A stretch of 64,000 bases of DNA. It comes from Alnus glutinosa. Taxonomy: Eukaryota; Streptophyta; Magnoliopsida; Fagales; Betulaceae. Below, one piece after another: positions 35,299-48,236 of this stretch. A program made the position numbers and the translations under genes. The notes under the pieces were generated by a model. It was not told where the DNA came from. It saw nothing but the letters and a program-made list of their open reading frames with translations, and did no database searches. The stretch covers positions 8,487,761 to 8,551,760 of the forward strand of contig NC_084889.1 in assembly GCF_958979055.1 (NCBI RefSeq), written 5' to 3'. Position 1 is the first letter of the stretch. Each line of letters begins with the position of its first letter.

Positions 35299-35612
35299 AT
35301 TTTAGCTCAGCATCATGCCATTTTCTTTGAATAAGTAAATTGTAGAATAAAATTAAGCTTTTGTTGTTATAGAGTATGACATTCTACCGTAGCAATAATA
35401 AATGAGTAATGGTAGAAACTATATTTTTATTTTACAACTATCTCACAATATAGACGTAATAGTCCAGACCAACCCTTAAATCAATCAAAGAACTAAGAGA
35501 AATATGACAAATGACTAGTGCATTTTCCTCCTCAACCACCTCTTTGATCAACGAGGTGTTCCATCCTATAGTATCCTGGTCAATCAGATCAACCACCCTT
35601 GCCTCTTCATTT

Positions 35613-37219
35613 TAGGGGTGTACAAACAGTTATAACCGGCGGTTATTGGCTAAAACCGCTAATCGCCTACCGGTTATTTCATTTTACCAACCACTAACCG
35701 CATAAGCGGAGGCAGTTATTTTTATAACCACCGGTTAGTGGTTATTGTCTTAATAACCGGCGGTTTTAAAATCGCTTTTCAATTTGGGTTTTGGGCTGGT
35801 TTTGTGCCTGTTTTGTGCCGAATTTTTGGACATTTTCCCTTTTGGTACAAAATTAACAAATCTAAATACAAATTCAAAATATTTATTAAAAAAAAAAATG
35901 CAAATCCAAAACACAAACAAATAACCACATAACCAAATCCAAATCATTACAAATCCAAAACCAAAAAATTACAAATCCAAATAAGTAAATAACCACATAC
36001 TCCAAAACATTACAAAATACAAATCCAAATAACCAAATACTCCAAAACCATTATTCAAAAAAAAAAAATGCTCCAAAACCAAACAAATCCCAAAAAACCA
36101 AATAATCCAAATCATTACAAATCCAAATAATCAAATACTTCCAAAACCAAAACATCACAAATCAAAATAATAATATCCAAATAACCAAAACCAAAACATT
36201 ACAATAACCCTTCATTGCATACATCTTTTAGATATAAAGTCTCTAGAAGTCCAAGGATGCTTGGGTCCTTGATTGAGCACCTTCTACAAAAGAAGAAGGT
36301 TTAGTTAATTGAAAAGTAAGTTTCAAAAATAATAATTGCACAAATGAAAAGTACGTTTCAACTAATTTGCAAACATTTACCTTCTTCATCAAAGCTTTCC
36401 ACAAATTCTTCAAGCTCCCGAATGTCAATTGGAGTACTCCTTATACAATTAGTTACTTGGTTTTGTAGTTTTTATTTGCCTCAAAGTCTTAATTAGATCA
36501 TTCTCCAGTAAACAACAACCCAAAATGAAAAACTGAATTCCTAGAATGAAGAAATAATATCTTCCAACATCCAGTAAATACTAAACAAAGAGCAATCAGA
36601 ACATTATATAGGATATACACAAAGTTTAAAATCAACCCAAAATGACAAACCGAAACCCTAAAATGAAACCTTAAAACAAACAAAAATCGCACACAGTGAC
36701 ACTCTCTAAAAAAGCAGAGACAAAAGCCTTAGATAAAGCAAAATCGCACACAGTACACACCCTAAAAAAGCCGAGACAAAAGCGAGAGAAACTGAGAAAG
36801 AGTGGAGAAGCTTACAGTGTAGTGGCGGCGGAGACGAGAAGGGCGAAGAGGTCCGAACGGTGCTGGAGAGTGGAGGGGAGACGAGAGGCAGAGGCTGGGC
36901 GTTGTAGGCGAGCAGCGAACTAGACTGATTTTTGGAGGAAATGAATCTAAATGAGTAAATGAAACCCTAAACCTAAAAGATGCTTATATATGTTCTAAAA
37001 AACGGCGTCGTTTTGGGCATTCAGCAATGCTCAAAACGACACCCCTCTCCCAGCCTCCTAGGTTTTTAATTTTTTTTAATATATATATAGCGGTTATTAA
37101 CCACTTTTTCCAAACTCTATAACCGTTAACAGCCTCCGCCTAGGCGGTTGACTGTTATTTATAACCACTTTTAAAAGCGGTTGTAAAGCGGTTATAACCG
37201 CTTCGTTTATACACCCCTA
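35613..37219 (-). mobile_element. hAT-like element, 1,607 bp, with transposase-like exon remnants
   Basis: Ends TAGGGGTGTACAAAC and, inverted, TAGGGGTGTATAAAC. Flanks CTTCATTT and TTTCATTT agree at 7 of 8 positions. Both ends carry dense GCGGTTATAACCG palindromes. The interior looks like a collapsed gene on the minus strand. At 36680-36910 there is a GC-rich leader followed by a donor (CACTGTAAGC). At 36243-36430 two short exons remain, an acidic segment IDIRELEEFVESFDEE with a GTAAAT donor and, after a TTTTGTAG acceptor, GAQSRTQASLDF and a stop. The middle (catalytic) portion is absent. That these are transposase exons is inference from position. Confidence 0.75.
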
Positions 37220-38355
37220 TTTCATTTAGCACTCGCCTTGGCATGGCGATGGGATAATGTAAGGAGAAGATTTAGGCAACCATATATATTTATCTTTTTC
37301 CATTACCGACCCTCCACAAAAAAACCCTCCAATACCAAGCCCCTAGCTGACCATATGCTTTGCTATACAAAAGATTGCATGTCTATATATTTTCCAACCT
37401 GGCATCAAGGATAAAGCCACGTGGATAGTATTTTACCTTTAGGATCTTAATTGGCTGCCTATGACTCGTGATTTTGAGGTACGTAGTCGCCAACATTGCT
37501 TTGCCAACAATGTTTTATTGAAGCATTCTTAGGTTTCGGAAGCCGAGGCCCCCTTGATTTATTAACAACAACCTTTTAGACCATTTCACATGGCCAATGG
37601 TTCTTCGCTTCTTGTTCCTCTTGTCCCCAAAAAAACCTTTGGTGGTAAGAAAATTCTTCAAATTCAATCTCTGAATGTATCATTATCCCTTAATATGTGA
37701 GAAACACATACTATTAAAAAAAACAAATACTTTTCACATTCTCAAATGACACATGACGCTTTTAAATAATGGGTTCGAGAAATTCTTATGACCAAATTTG
37801 TAAAAAAAATCTATATAATTTTTAAATTAAAAACCCAAAACACTTAAAACAAACATATATTAATTTGTATTCATCGTAAAGAAATGTTGTAGTATCATCG
37901 ATCCCATGACGTACATCAGGATATATCAGAATGAAGCAGAATATTCTATCTGATTAGCTGCAAATTAAATGTCTTAATTAAGATCGAGTCCGTATCATTT
38001 AAGCAACCATGAAACAAAATAATATAAATTTAAATCGCCATCCACTGTGTTTTATGTTCATGCATGTTCCCTGTCCCAACATCTATGCATGGCAAATCAG
38101 GCAAGCGAATTAAGATTAATATATCGTTAGTGCAATCCAAGAAGGGGGAATATATATATATGTTACAGGACAGGCTAGCTGGAGAATGGAGATAACGCTG
38201 GAAATAGTTATCAACAATAGCATGGAAAATAACGGAGGCAAACAGGGACATCAATAACGCGACGGATTGCTTCCTTAGAGCCCATCAAAAAAACTGGGAT
38301 ATTCTTCTCGAATATCTGTTTATACTCTCTCTGGTTTTTTTAATCCTCCCGGCGG
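37220..38355. other. Spacer upstream of the acyl-AMP ligase-like gene
   Basis: Moderately AT-rich, mostly single-copy-looking; nothing recognised. The proximal promoter is listed separately. Confidence 0.5.
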
Positions 38356-38403
38356 CCAATCAAACACGTGTGCATCGATATCTTATTTTCTCGACTATAA
38401 AAA
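38356..38403 (+). promoter_or_regulatory. Core promoter: CCAAT, G-box and TATA
   Basis: CCAAT at 38356-38360, G-box CACGTG at 38365-38370 and TATAAAAA at 38396-38403 lie in conventional order upstream of the ATG at 38447. The G-box would allow bZIP/bHLH (light, ABA or stress) control. The short leader contains an out-of-frame ATG at 38437. Confidence 0.65.
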
Positions 38404-38446
38404 GGCCGAGATCGATCGACGTGAGCTTAACGCCGCATGAGTCAAC

Positions 38447-41117
38447 ATGAGCCACGAGAACTACGACCCTTCTTTCCCCGACCAACCTGTGGTCGACCGC
38501 TACCTTTCCGTTTGGGCTAATCTACCGGCCTTCCGGTCGAAGCCGGCCTTCATTTGGACCGAAGATGGCTCGAGCCATGCAGCCCTTACCTATGCTCAGC
38601 TCGATCACTCGGTGCAGTCTATTTCTTCTCAGCTACTCATTCCACTACAAAGAGGCGACACAGTTGTCGTCTTATGCTCACCCGGACTCGAACTCGTTGA
38701 GATCGTCTTTGGGTGCCAAAGGGCTGGCCTTCTGAGCGTGCCCGTTTTCCCACAAGACCCTTCTTCCGGCAAGCAGAACTGCCACCATCTTATTAGGGTT
38801 CTCTCACAAACAAAGCCCAAAGCTGCTATAGCTCACCGAGATTACATCGCAAATATTCAGCGATACATTTCTTCATCCTCCAACGACAAAAGGCTTGCAA
38901 AAATGTTGCAAAATCTCCTGTGGATTTCCACGGATGATGTCAAAGATAAAAAGGTACATCTAAAATGTTCTTCTAATTCGTTGTACAATGGTTGTGAAAC
39001 CGGTGGCGGAGCTGCATATATATTAAAAGAAAACATGGTGGCTTGGGGGGGGGGAACCCCCCAAGCTACCATGTAGCTCAGCCACCGGCCTAGCTCCTCA
39101 ATGTCACTTAGTAAATTTGGAGGTGTAATTTCAAAATTGATGATAGTTCATAGGGTATATTTTTTCAAAAATTTAATGTATAAGGAAGATTTTGGACTGG
39201 TTGTGAAATGGCGCCCTACACGTACAAATTTATTTTCACTTTTGTATTTTAATGAGAGGCTCACATTCATTCTTTTCGTGTACCGTTGACTGCAATTGTA
39301 GACACTTTTTGTATTAATTAGTGCGGACATGATATGTTGCATATATTTACGAACTTAATATATATATAGATATATTTTTTGTGATACGAATATAATAATA
39401 TTGTGTGATAAGTTACTTCATTGATCCTGTTCTAAATTGCATTTTTCATATTTTTAGTTCGGCCTTCACAATAATGATTTTTCGGCTCCTCTGAGCGAAC
39501 CGGACGAGGTGTATTTGGTTCAGTACACTTCTGGCGCGACTGGGATCCCGAAGCCGGTGCTTGTGACAGCAGGATCGGCGGCGCACAATGTTAGGGCGGC
39601 GAGAAAAGCCTATGACCTTCATCCAAACAGTATAATAGTCTCCTGGCTGCCTCAGTTCCATGACTGCGGCCTCATGTTTCTGCTACTGACCCTAGTTTCC
39701 GGCGCAACGTGTGTGCTAACATCACCGGCGGCTTTTGTTAACCGGCCAAGGCTATGGCTGGAGCTAATTTCGGAGTTCAAAGCAACCTGTAGCCCAGTTC
39801 CATCCTTCACGCTGCCACTTGTGGTCAAGCGTGGTGGGATAGACAAAGGAACGCTGCCCATTAATCTATGGAGTTTGGAAAACCTGATTATTATCAACGA
39901 GCCTATTTACAAGGCGCCAGTTGAAGAATTTGTTCGTGTTTTCAAGCCTTTTGGGTTAAACCCATCGTGTATATCTCCATCATATGGGTTAGCAGAGAAC
40001 TGCACCTTTGTTTCAACGGCGTGGAGATCTTCAGGCAATGGCGGCAATTCTGCAACGTTTCCGAACATTCCCACTCACAACAAGCTCTTGCCTAGTGCGA
40101 GGCTGGCTTCACGATGTACGAATGAAGAGGAAGACATGAACATTATTGTCATGAATGAAGAAACACAAGAGCCGGTTGAGGATGGGATTGAAGGAGAGAT
40201 TTGGGTTTCTTCCCCAAGCAATGCCTCCGGTTACCTCGGTCATCCTCCCTTGACTCGCAAGGTATTTATTAAATTATAAATCACCACTTATTTTAAAAAT
40301 TTAAATTTATAGAACTTATAATTTGAGTTTACGGTCTAAAAAAAAAAGTAGAATTTAAAAAATAATAATTTTAAAACGTGTGATTTGAAAATATAATTTT
40401 TAAAAACGCAAACTTTTGATTTTGATATATCTTTAAATCATCACTTTTCGCAAAAGCTTAAATTAGTAAGAAATGATAAATAATTAATCATTTAAATTTA
40501 TACTGTAATAGGTGTTTCAAGGGAGACTCAGCAATAAAGCGAGCCAGTGTTTTGTCCGAACAGGCGACAGAGGAATTGTCATCGGAGAAGAGAGGTATCT
40601 CTTTGTGACCGGCCGATGTTCCGACGTCATCAAGGTCCACAACACTCCAGAAATCCATCCTCATCGCATAGAAACTACAGCTTACAATAGTTGTCCGAAG
40701 CTTCTCAGAGGAGGTTGCCTCGCCGCGTTCGAGATCTCAAGCGCAATTGTGCTTGTGGCAGAGATATTGCAGAGAAGCGATCATGAAAAAGATACAAGTC
40801 TACTGTTGAGGAGCTTATGTGAAGGAATCAAGAAAAAGGTTCGGGAGGAAGAGAAGATTGAACTTGGGTCGGTGGTTCTTGTTAGAAATGGAAATTTGCC
40901 GAAAACTACTTCAGGGAAAATACAAAGATGGGCAGCTAAGGAGAAGCTCATGGGTGGCAAAATGAGCGTTGTAATGGAGGTTCGATTTGGCGATCATGCT
41001 AGTTTTCTCGCAGAAAGAGTAGTCCATGAAAGCAAGGGAAACTGTGGAGGGAGAGAAGAGATTTCTCTCTCACTATTCACCGCTCCAAGCCGTCCGTCAT
41101 TGCTCTCTCTCTTATGA
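38447..41117 (+). CDS. Fatty-acyl-AMP-ligase-like adenylate-forming enzyme (3 exons)
   Basis: Exons 38447-38953, 39458-40261 and 40512-41117 join in phase 0 to 638 residues. ANL superfamily core motifs are present in order: P-loop YTSGATGIPKPV (192-203; the usual Gly after PK is Pro), VSWLPQFHDCGL (230-241; the FHDMGL-type motif of fatty-acyl-AMP ligases), SYGLAENC (344-351), RTGDRG (453-458) and the C-terminal catalytic Lys in TSGKIQRW (K573). The FHD motif and WLP spacing favour the FAAL / long-chain acyl-activating branch over 4CL or acetyl-CoA synthetases. FAALs make acyl-adenylates from fatty acids and ATP and usually pass them to a carrier protein. No carrier domain follows here: the frame ends 65 residues after K573 in a Ser/Leu-rich tail, so this may be a shortened relative of a multidomain plant protein. 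Location and substrate cannot be told. Confidence 0.85.
39000..39088. repeat. Two-step inverted repeat (hairpin) in intron 1
   Basis: Outer arms 39000-39013 and 39075-39088 pair at 13 of 14 positions (CCGGTGGCGGAGCT). Inner arms 39034-39050 and 39057-39073 pair at 16 of 17 (CATGGTGGCTTGGGGGG). The loop is 6 bases. The left side has a 20-base AT-rich insertion relative to the right. This is a strong cruciform or RNA hairpin containing a 10-G run. Confidence 0.85.
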
Positions 41118-42900
41118 CGAGAGCGTAAGACGACGACTTTCCAAATAAAAAAGGAAAATTGTAAAATAATATTTTATTTTTAATTATGAATTGAGACGTG
41201 AGTTTGTAAATAATTTTGCAATAAAAGTTGTATTTACCGAATTGCATGATATGATGGTACTTAGCTTATACTTAATTAAATAATAAGTTTTTACATTTTT
41301 AAATTCGAGATTATTTACAAAATCCATTGTGTGCCAAAACAAAGAGCAAGAGTTTGAATAGCTAAATATGCACGATTTGATTCAATCAACAATAGCTTAT
41401 AAATGATAAAAATCCATTAAATGGGACTATTATTATTTTTTTTTTGTTTAACAAAAGTCCCACTATTGTAAGTTTTGGATAGCACGACTAAAACAAATAA
41501 GAATTAGTTTTCTTTCAAATTGGATTAGAGAAAAAAATTTCAACCCATGGATCATAAAGATTTTTTCTAAACTGGGTTAAAATAATTTCTATAAACATGA
41601 CATGTGTTCATTAGCATGTGAGAACCACATATTTTTTAATAGCATGTGAGATGCACATACCTTTTTTTAATAAAATTTCTTATTACTTCGTCCCTACTAT
41701 TAAAAAAAAAAGAAAAAATACATATATCTCCCTTAAACTACTACTCAATTGTTATCAATGTTTTCTCCTCAAACTATCAATTGTGTCAATATTCACCGTC
41801 AAACTACCAAAACATGTCAATACCCCTCTAAAACCAACAAAAAGACAAAAATGACCTTATAAATTTGAAAAAGAAATAAAACTGAAAAAAAAAAATAACT
41901 TTTTTAAAAACAAATTAAATAAATTAAATAAAAAAACGATTATTTTGAAAATTTAAAAAAAAAATGAAAATGAACCAATTTTTTTTTAAAAAAAAATAAT
42001 AAATAAATGAATATTATATTAAAAAATATTTTTTTTTTTTTAAAAAAAAACAATTGTTTTTATTTTTTATAAATTTTTGTTATTTTATATTTTTTTTTAA
42101 ATAATTTTTTTAGTTTTTTTAAATATTAATATTTTTATGAAATGTATTTTTGTCATTAGGGGGACAATAGTTCAGAATAGGATAAAAAGATTAACACAAG
42201 TAATAATTTGAAAAGGACATTGATAATGAGATGATAGTTTAAGGAGGTTATATGTATTTTTTCTTAAAAAAATCATACACTTATCATATGTTTAAGGGAC
42301 ACATATCACTTTTACAAAAATACATATGAGAATCACGCGCTCTTAAATATAACAATTTAATAGCATGGGTTGAAAGAATTTTATTTACCATAATTTGGAG
42401 AAAAAAAGAAATTGGTCCATTTCAAATAATTTCATCTTGAAAAGCACAAGCACGGGTAGATATTATGTCGTTTAGTTTCTCCCTTTCTTCAAACATTAAA
42501 TACAGGTTCTTAAAGCTTACATGCACATATTTGCAGCTGCAGAAGTTATTGTTGTGCTTCTGGTAATTGTTTGCAGTCATCCAAGACGAATACACCAGAA
42601 CAAAAGATTTAGAATAAAGAAAAAGAAATTGCGAAATAATCAATGATCCAAGCCCCATAAACCTTTGGACATGTTTTAGAAATTAGAATTATTCTAAACA
42701 CAATCCGTGACGCAATCAAAAAAGTGTTGGGAGACTTGAAAGAAAGAAATTTATGCTCGGATGCTCCCATTACCATATTTATTGGATCTCCAGAATGTTT
42801 CTAATTCATTCCTTTGATATCCACCCTGCTTCACACAGCCAAAAACAGTCTTCGCGGATTGAGAGATCGCAGCAGAGGATGTGGAATTGCAGGGTAATTG
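41118..42900. other. AT-rich spacer with one TIR element
   Basis: 41118-41700 is AT-rich 3' flank, followed by the TIR element at 41708-42264. 42300-42900 has no recognised gene. The 42422-42658 frame is unsupported. Confidence 0.5.
41708..42264. mobile_element. AT-rich TIR element, family C
   Basis: The left end AAATACATATATCTCCCTTAA and the inverted right end AAATACATATAACCTCCTTAA pair well, continuing through TCAATTGTTATCAATG / TCTCATTATCAATG, about 70 bp in all. The interior is A/T homopolymer-rich with no frame. Confidence 0.65.
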
Positions 42901-45470
42901 GGAGGCTAAGCATACTATAAAGAGATATGACCTCGAATGCCCGTCTTTTTTAAGGGAGCCTGCAGAACCTATCCTTGCCTCCTCGAGTATTACCTTATAG
43001 AGTACAAGAGATTGAAGAAAGATGATATTCTACTGACCGGGTTAGTTCGAAATCGGCATATAGTCTGTCACCGAGGCCTCCTTAAAACGGGCAATATTGA
43101 ACAAAATCAGAAAAGTTTCTTTCAAAGTCTGATCTACGCATCAAACATCAGGCCAAAATCGAATCTTAGACCAATCTCTCACCTCATATCTCACAAATCT
43201 AGAGAAATCCCCATCACCTCCTAATGTTTTCAACACTCCCACCCCGTAAGGACTAGCACACCTCATTGGAGCACCACCCACCCCACATGCTCTCATATTT
43301 AGTTTTCACCACCAATATTCACAAAGCCTCCATTTACGTGGCATAACGCCAAAACTATTTTCCCGAGAGAGTTCGATTAAACCGAATCAAGTTCCAAATC
43401 CCCAAACTTCCCGAGGAAAGCTAAGTACAAATCTTGAACCACTTGACTAGATGAAATTTATGCTCGTCAACAACTCCACACCACAAGAAAACCGTTTTTC
43501 TCTATACGGTTAGCTACTCCAACTAGGTTGGGGAAAATGGACAGAAAATAAATGGACAAATTGGATAGAGTGCTTTTAATTAATGTGATCCTTCCACCCC
43601 AAATAAAGTCGCTTCCATCCTGCCAATCGTCGTTCCATTTTTTTCCAATAATACCATCCTAAATAGATTTTACCTTAAACAAAGCCCCAAACGAAATGCC
43701 CAAGTATTTCATGGCCAAAAAGGGACACCAGGCTACAACCAAGAATATACTAGCCAAACCTCCAAAGTCTTCTGCAGAGCCAATAGGAACTATCTCTGAC
43801 TTAGCTAAGTTAATCTTCAACCCCGATACAACTTCAAAACATAAGAAAATACATTGCAAATTATAGAGATGATCAAGGTTAGCCTTGCAAAAATATCAGC
43901 GTATCATCCGCAAATAAGAGACGAGACAAAAGAAGCATAGTATTATTCCTAAAACCCACTTAAATGTCTGATAACAGCCCCTATCCACCATGGCAAATAA
44001 CATTCGACTCAACGCCACCATGATAACAACAAACAACAGTGGGGTTAAAGGATCCTTTGTCTCAAGTCAAGGGAACTAGTAAAGAAGTCGAATGGAATTC
44101 TGTTGATCAAGACAGAACCACACTGTAGAGATGCAATGAGCTATCTATCCACGCCATTACTCCCCAAAATGACATCTCATCCACAGATACAACATGAACT
44201 CTCAATTAACATGATCGTAAGCCTTCTCTATGTCCAATTCGCAGAGCACACCTGGAACCCTAACTAATTCTACCATCGAGACATTTATTTGCAATAAGGA
44301 CAATGTCTAAAATCTGTTCCCCTTGATAAAAACATTCTGAGACCTGAATTTAACCTTCTCCAACACCACTTCCAACTTGTTAGATATAACTTTAAAGTGA
44401 TTTTAAGTACGTAGCTCACTAGACTAATAGGACGAAAGCCCTTAATATCCATCGCCCCAACTTTCTTGGGAATAAGGGCAATAAAAGAGGCACTTCAAAC
44501 TTATATGAGCTTGGAACTCATGAGAGACATTCATGACAATCTTCTTTTAGAACCTCCCAACAAGAATGAAAGAGAATCTAGAGAAAAACCATCAGGGCTC
44601 AGGGCCTTATCGCCTTTAGAGATTTCACCATCTCAAAGACCTCATTTTCCTAAAGTCTCTTTCCAACCATGAAGCCTTTTCAACACCAATAGAGTTAAAA
44701 TTAAGCCCATCCAATTTTGGCTGCCAGTTGCATTGTTTTGGATAAAAAAAAAAATGTAGACTAGCATTGTATGCTCACATATTTCAGTAGTCTAAGGAGA
44801 TGGATCCATTAACCACTAGGAAATCCACGATGTTGTTCCTTCTATTCGAGTTTGCCACAAGGCTGAAAAACTTCATATTCCTGTCTTCCTCCATAAGCAA
44901 AGGGCCCTCAATTTCTATTTCCAACCCACTTCTTCCAAAAGAGTAGTCATTTCCAATTCACTAGCAATCTCAGTCTTTCTTGCATTTTTCTGAACTAATA
45001 GGTATCTTTCTTATGCAATAACATCAAAATCATGAAGTTCAACCAAAGGATCCTTCTTCCACTTCTCGGCATTGCCAAAGACCTCTTAGTTCCATTTTTT
45101 ACAATTCAAGTTTCAAAGCTTTTAATTTATTCGCCATGACGAAACTGTGGGATCCTTGAAAACTTAAAAGTCAACCACCATTGTTTTACCCTCTCTGCAA
45201 ACCCTTGGTTTTTAACCACATATTCTCAAACTTAAAACCCTATGCTCCTAGTGACGTCATTATGGTCAAGCAACAAAGGAAAGTGATCCAACAAAACTCT
45301 AGGAAGCCTTCTCTGAGAAACAAGAAGTTAGCTTCCCAGTCAGGAGAGACAAGAAACCTGTCAAGTCTAAACCACGCCGGAGGATCACGGTTTATTAGAC
45401 CGTGTAGATACCGCCAACTAGGGAGATGAGTGAAGCAGGTCAGAAAGTGTAACCTACCGCAGTACAACCT
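42900..45470 (-). pseudogene. L1-type LINE ORF2 remnant (endonuclease, RT, zf-RVT)
   Basis: Minus-strand fragments in several frames spell a plant LINE in the right order. 45240-45440 has the endonuclease C-terminus (RDPPAWFRLDRFLVSPDWEA). The RT palm motif is FADD at 43903-43914 within RLLFADDTLIF. 43659-43859 reads VSGLKINLAKSEIVPIG and MKYLGISFGA, followed by GRITLIKSTLSNL. Then PNLVGVANRIEK occurs near 43520, a GKF.. / W-rich segment near 43330, and IRFWPDV..CVDQTLKE near 43130. Many stops and frameshifts make it non-functional. A mobile non-LTR retrotransposon when intact; here a fossil. Confidence 0.85.
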
Positions 45471-48236
45471 TAAGCTGGTATTTTCAAAATCTAATTCATA
45501 AATAATGCAGGAAATATAATAAATTCAAAAGGACTGTTGGTACTTGGGCATACTAAATCATGAGAAACTAGAAATCCAACCATATTCATCAAGTGTGGCA
45601 GACCACCTTCAATGGTTCTTGCCGCACTGCATTCTATTAAGTCCTCCTATAAGAGACCTGTTGACAACTTAAAATTGGTGTCATTTAACGTAGATAACAA
45701 AACTCTAGCACACACCATCTTTATTTAATCTCAAACCTGATCTACTGAATAAAAATCGACACACTGATCTCCAAAGGCTTTTACCGCCTGAGCTGTCAGC
45801 ACCAGAGAGTACCATTCTTGCATTGCTTTGAAGTACATGCCCTGATTTATGGACACAGATGAATGACAGTCGAACTTCTCCTTTCCAAACTAAATCATTG
45901 TCCCCAAGCACAGGCGCTACATCACATAGCACGAAGAGGGTAATAAGCATCATGAAGACATGCAGAATATACCAAAGTATGAATGTTTCAAACCATTTTT
46001 GAATTTGCAACTAGCATACAGTTTTAGTGGAAACTATTTGGACAGAAGCTCAAGACTACCAACATTTCATAAGAAAGGCTACTAAATGAGATATTCCCCT
46101 AAACTGCTTGCAGGACACCATTATGTTACAAAATCACATGAACAAAAGTATGTAAAAGATATAATCTTCATGGAAAGAAAATGCAGTACCTAGGGTAGAC
46201 CCAAACAGATCTTCTAGAATCTAAATTAGAGATGTCTGTGAAGGTTTTGAACAAAAAGACATTAGGAGAAAAATTAACTAGTTAAGAGAAGATTCAATCA
46301 CGGATTATAGAATGAAGGTAAAACGGTCCTTGGCAACCAGGGGGCATCTGCACCCTTCCATGAGGTGGATTCATAGACAACATTTCTTGTCTTTATTTTT
46401 TCTTTTTTTCCTTTTTTCAGGTCCTGCTCACAGCATCAGGGTGAGAAGGGAGTCTAGCTTCTGGTATTGAACTCCACTTAGATATATACCTCTTTGTGCA
46501 GATTTTGTATTTAAGTTTTAAAAATAAAAAATAAAAAAGATGATTTCAAAAAGATCAAATACTACAAATATTGGAAGACTGCGTGCCTGCCAGAACAAAC
46601 TATCAAAAAGAAGTGTTAAGAATGGAGGTCTTCAGAACAAAAAACTCTACAATAAGCATCAAGCCATGACTCTTGATACCCAGATCACAAATGCCATAGG
46701 CTTTGTAAAAATCCCACACATGCTACAAAATTTGATCCAAAAATTGACTCTCGTAACTTTGTAACCAATAAAATCCTGACTAAGATATACAGCAAAGTTC
46801 TATGCAAATCTTGGAAACAAACAGCTACCATGTTATGCACAAATTTAGAAACCTATAAGGATAGGCATGTCTAATAGAACAGGAATCTATGCAATAGCGT
46901 TCAGAAAATATATCAACGACAGAAAAGTTGACTGAACAATAACAATTAAGACTAAAAAAAACATCTGGAGTGCAGACAGACAACCAATAATCATTAGGAA
47001 TGAAAATGACTGAAAAAATAGTCTCCTTAAAGCATCTAATTTGAATGGAAAAATAAGAGGATAAAGCTATAGTCAAAGAATATACAAATTGCACAACAAA
47101 GAGAACACGAAACAGGAAAGGAAATTCAAAGAGAAACTGAGGTCAGCTTAGATTCCACCTAGCTATATGTTCTAGCCCAATATTTGAGCTTCCATTTTCA
47201 GAATAAATCTTTCACTTACAGATAGTTACTCTATTTGAACTCTTCCATTGCATGTTACTTAGGTTCCACCTAGTACGTTGTTCTGGGCCAATATTGGACC
47301 TTCCACTTTCAGGCGGGCTTTTTTCACGAAAGGATGGTAACTTTATTTCAATTCTTTCATTAGATGTCCTTCGCCTTATGATGTGTGAGGTCCACACCTT
47401 GCTTGAGATATAAAGAAGAGAATTAACTTTTTCTTTTTATTTGTTACACTTGTAGCAATTTTTTTATGCATTCTATGTATCATTATCTATATTATCTGCC
47501 ATCCTAAATGAAAATTTGATGTAGGACAGAGATTAGGAACACTTTTTTGCATGTGCTTATGGTGGGCTTAGGTTTAGGAGAATTTGTAGATTAAGTGTTT
47601 GAGATTTTAAGGCTGGTTTGATAGGCTATTTGGTAGCCATAGGCTTGGGGATTTTAAGCTTTTAATATATATGGAAAAGAGTTTGCATGGAGTCGTAAAG
47701 AAGTAAAGAGAGAATTTTTCTGTCCAGATAGTGTGTCAACAGTAACATGAACAATAATAGTGCTCCAAAAAAGGAGAGACAGAGAGAAGAACACATAAAG
47801 GTCAACACGCCTCAATACCCATAACTCTCAGTATTTCATCAATTGAAATCTGAATTTTTTGAATACAATGAAGCATATTTATATAGAACAGCTTCTTAAT
47901 AAAAACACAATAGAAGACTAACATGGAGTCAAAGAAAATAGACCTAAAATACTTTAGAACTCCTAGAAAGTTCTAGATTCAGCTCAATTACCAGAAAATC
48001 CTTATTTCGTTGGAGTCGCAAAAGATGATGGAAGTGCCCCTCATTACGAAACTCATCATAACTCATGAAATTAAAAACCTCAATTAAGAATTGATTTAAC
48101 CTAGACTCCTAAAGAGAGGACCTCTAAAACCATACAACTCTTGCTTCAATTGGACTTCAATTGTTAGCACTACACAAGAAAAGTTATATGTTGTCCAAAC
48201 TGAAAACTACTCTAAAGGCAGCAACTTGACTTTGCT
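45471..48236. other. Spacer, no recognised gene
   Basis: Less AT-rich than most of the window and poor in MITEs. It holds a diverged tandem doubling at 47148-47370. None of the frames (45705-46010 minus, 46540-46764 plus, 46825-47094 minus) shows a domain. Confidence 0.5.
47148..47370. repeat. Diverged tandem doubling, period 111 bp
   Basis: Units starting TTAGATTCCACCTAG (47148) and TTAGGTTCCACCTAG (47259) share about three quarters of their bases, including CCAATATTTGAGCTTCCA versus CCAATATTGGACCTTCCA and the closing TTCATT-GATGT segment. Confidence 0.7.
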
